Under the pieces are notes generated by a model, which did no database searches, was not told the origin of the DNA, and was given only the letters and a program-made list of their open reading frames with translations. From contig JAFSOW010000171.1 in the NCBI GenBank assembly GCA_017443165.1, positions 1-19,704 on the forward strand: 19,704 nt of DNA, in the 5' to 3' direction. This document shows positions 18,925 to 19,704 of this stretch, one piece after another. The translations under genes and the position numbers were made by a program. This DNA comes from Acidaminococcaceae bacterium (lineage in GTDB: Bacteria; Bacillota; Negativicutes; Acidaminococcales; Acidaminococcaceae). Positions within the stretch are counted from its first letter, which is position 1; the number at the start of each line of letters is the position of its first letter.

Positions 18925-19704
18925 TTACAGCCCGAACCTTGCAAAAATTCTGTCTACATGCACCAGCATGGGCTTGTAATCAAAGCATTCTTTAATTTCT
19001 TCCGGTGTCAGGTACTTGCGCACGTCCTCGTCCTTGCAGAGGTTCTCGTAGAAATCTTCCCCTTCCAGCCAGCGTTTCATGGCGTTGCGCTGTACCCAGC
19101 GGTACGCCGTATCCCGGAACGCGCCTTTGGCAACCAGGGCCAGCAGCACCCGGGGACTGTAAATCAGACCGCCGGTCATGTTCAGGTCTTCCAGCATCTT
19201 CTCGGGATACACCAGCAGCCGGTCGATCAGGTTAATGGTCTCATTTAAAATATAATCCAGCGCCGTGGTCGCGTCCGGCAGCATCACCCGTTCCACAGAG
19301 GAGTGGGAGATATCCCGTTCGTGCCACAGGGGAATATTTTCAAAAGCCGGCAGCACATAGCCCTGCACCAGCCGGGCCATGCCGCAGATGCGCTCGCTGC
19401 GCACCGGGTTCCGTTTGTGGGGCATGGCAGAGGAGCCTTTCTGTTTCGGACTGAAATATTCTTCCGCTTCCCGCACTTCCGTACGCTGCAGGTGACGCAC
19501 TTCCAACGCCATCTGGGACAAAGTCCCGGCGATGACGCCTAACGTGGAGATATATTCCGCATGGTGGTCCCGCTGCACCACCTGAGTGGCAACGGATTCC
19601 ACTTTCAGGCCCAGTTTTTTGCAGACATATTCTTCCACATAGGGGTCAATGTCCGCATAGGTGCCGACGGCGCCGGACAGTTTGCCCACGCACATGTTTT
19701 CCGC
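18925..19704 (-). CDS. purB: Adenylosuccinate lyase, C-terminal part (cut by right edge)
   Basis: The frame is open from the stop at 18925 to the window edge, giving the last 259 residues or so of a protein normally about 430-480 long. The fumarase/aspartase superfamily signature SSAMPHKRNP, on the flexible loop with the catalytic Ser, is present, preceded by GKLSGAVGTYA and RDHHAEYISTLG and followed by WHERDISHSSVER. PurB removes fumarate from adenylosuccinate and from SAICAR in purine synthesis. It acts directly after PurA on the AMP branch and is encoded just upstream of it. Confidence 0.97.
   Translation of the reverse strand, partial: AENMCVGKLSGAVGTYADIDPYVEEYVCKKLGLKVESVATQVVQRDHHAEYISTLGVIAGTLSQMALEVRHLQRTEVREAEEYFSPKQKGSSAMPHKRNPVRSERICGMARLVQGYVLPAFENIPLWHERDISHSSVERVMLPDATTALDYILNETINLIDRLLVYPEKMLEDLNMTGGLIYSPRVLLALVAKGAFRDTAYRWVQRNAMKRWLEGEDFYENLCKDEDVRKYLTPEEIKECFDYKPMLVHVDRIFARFGL

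Overview
The window reads as an ordinary chromosomal segment of a low-to-mid GC, diderm-type Firmicute. The protein families and the glycyl-radical/biotin gene content fit the Negativicutes (an Acidaminococcus/Phascolarctobacterium-like anaerobe is my best guess). That placement is inference from gene content only. No phage, insertion sequence or CRISPR array is visible.

Layout, left to right. (1) On the minus strand, a lipoprotein-permease-ATPase ABC importer (COG2984/COG4120/COG1101 type) runs into an AEC-family transporter cut by the left edge. (2) On the plus strand lie a small secreted protein of unknown function and a Na+/Ca2+ exchanger, closed by a strong terminator. (3) On the minus strand follow a glycyl radical enzyme (GRE) with its overlapping activase; upstream of it, an M20 PepT-like peptidase with a hotdog thioesterase, then a nitroreductase and tRNA-Lys(UUU). 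(4) Still on the minus strand, bioY, a thiolase and an AMP-forming acyl-CoA ligase form a cluster with the same content as Bacillus yhfU-yhfS-yhfT; bioY has a perfect consensus promoter overlapped by a BirA-like operator. (5) Divergent from bioY, a stand-alone transcript of about 220 nt carries nine GGA motifs and ends in a strong terminator; it is followed by a 2'-5' RNA ligase-family gene (thpR). (6) On the minus strand, purB (cut by the right edge) and purA are followed by a DUF3783 gene and a phosphonoacetate-hydrolase-like member of the alkaline phosphatase superfamily.

The points most worth a second look are these. The GRE has a complete radical motif but lacks the Cys-x-Glu pair of the known GRE eliminases, and its leader carries three helically phased repeats. 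The GGA-rich RNA near 14.9-15.1 kb may be a CsrA-type sponge, another structured RNA, or a run of mini-ORFs. The thiolase of the biotin cluster has Ala in place of the second catalytic Cys. Terminator hairpins sit directly against the ribosome binding site of the next gene at two places.

All calls come from reading the sequence and recalling family motifs; no database search was run.
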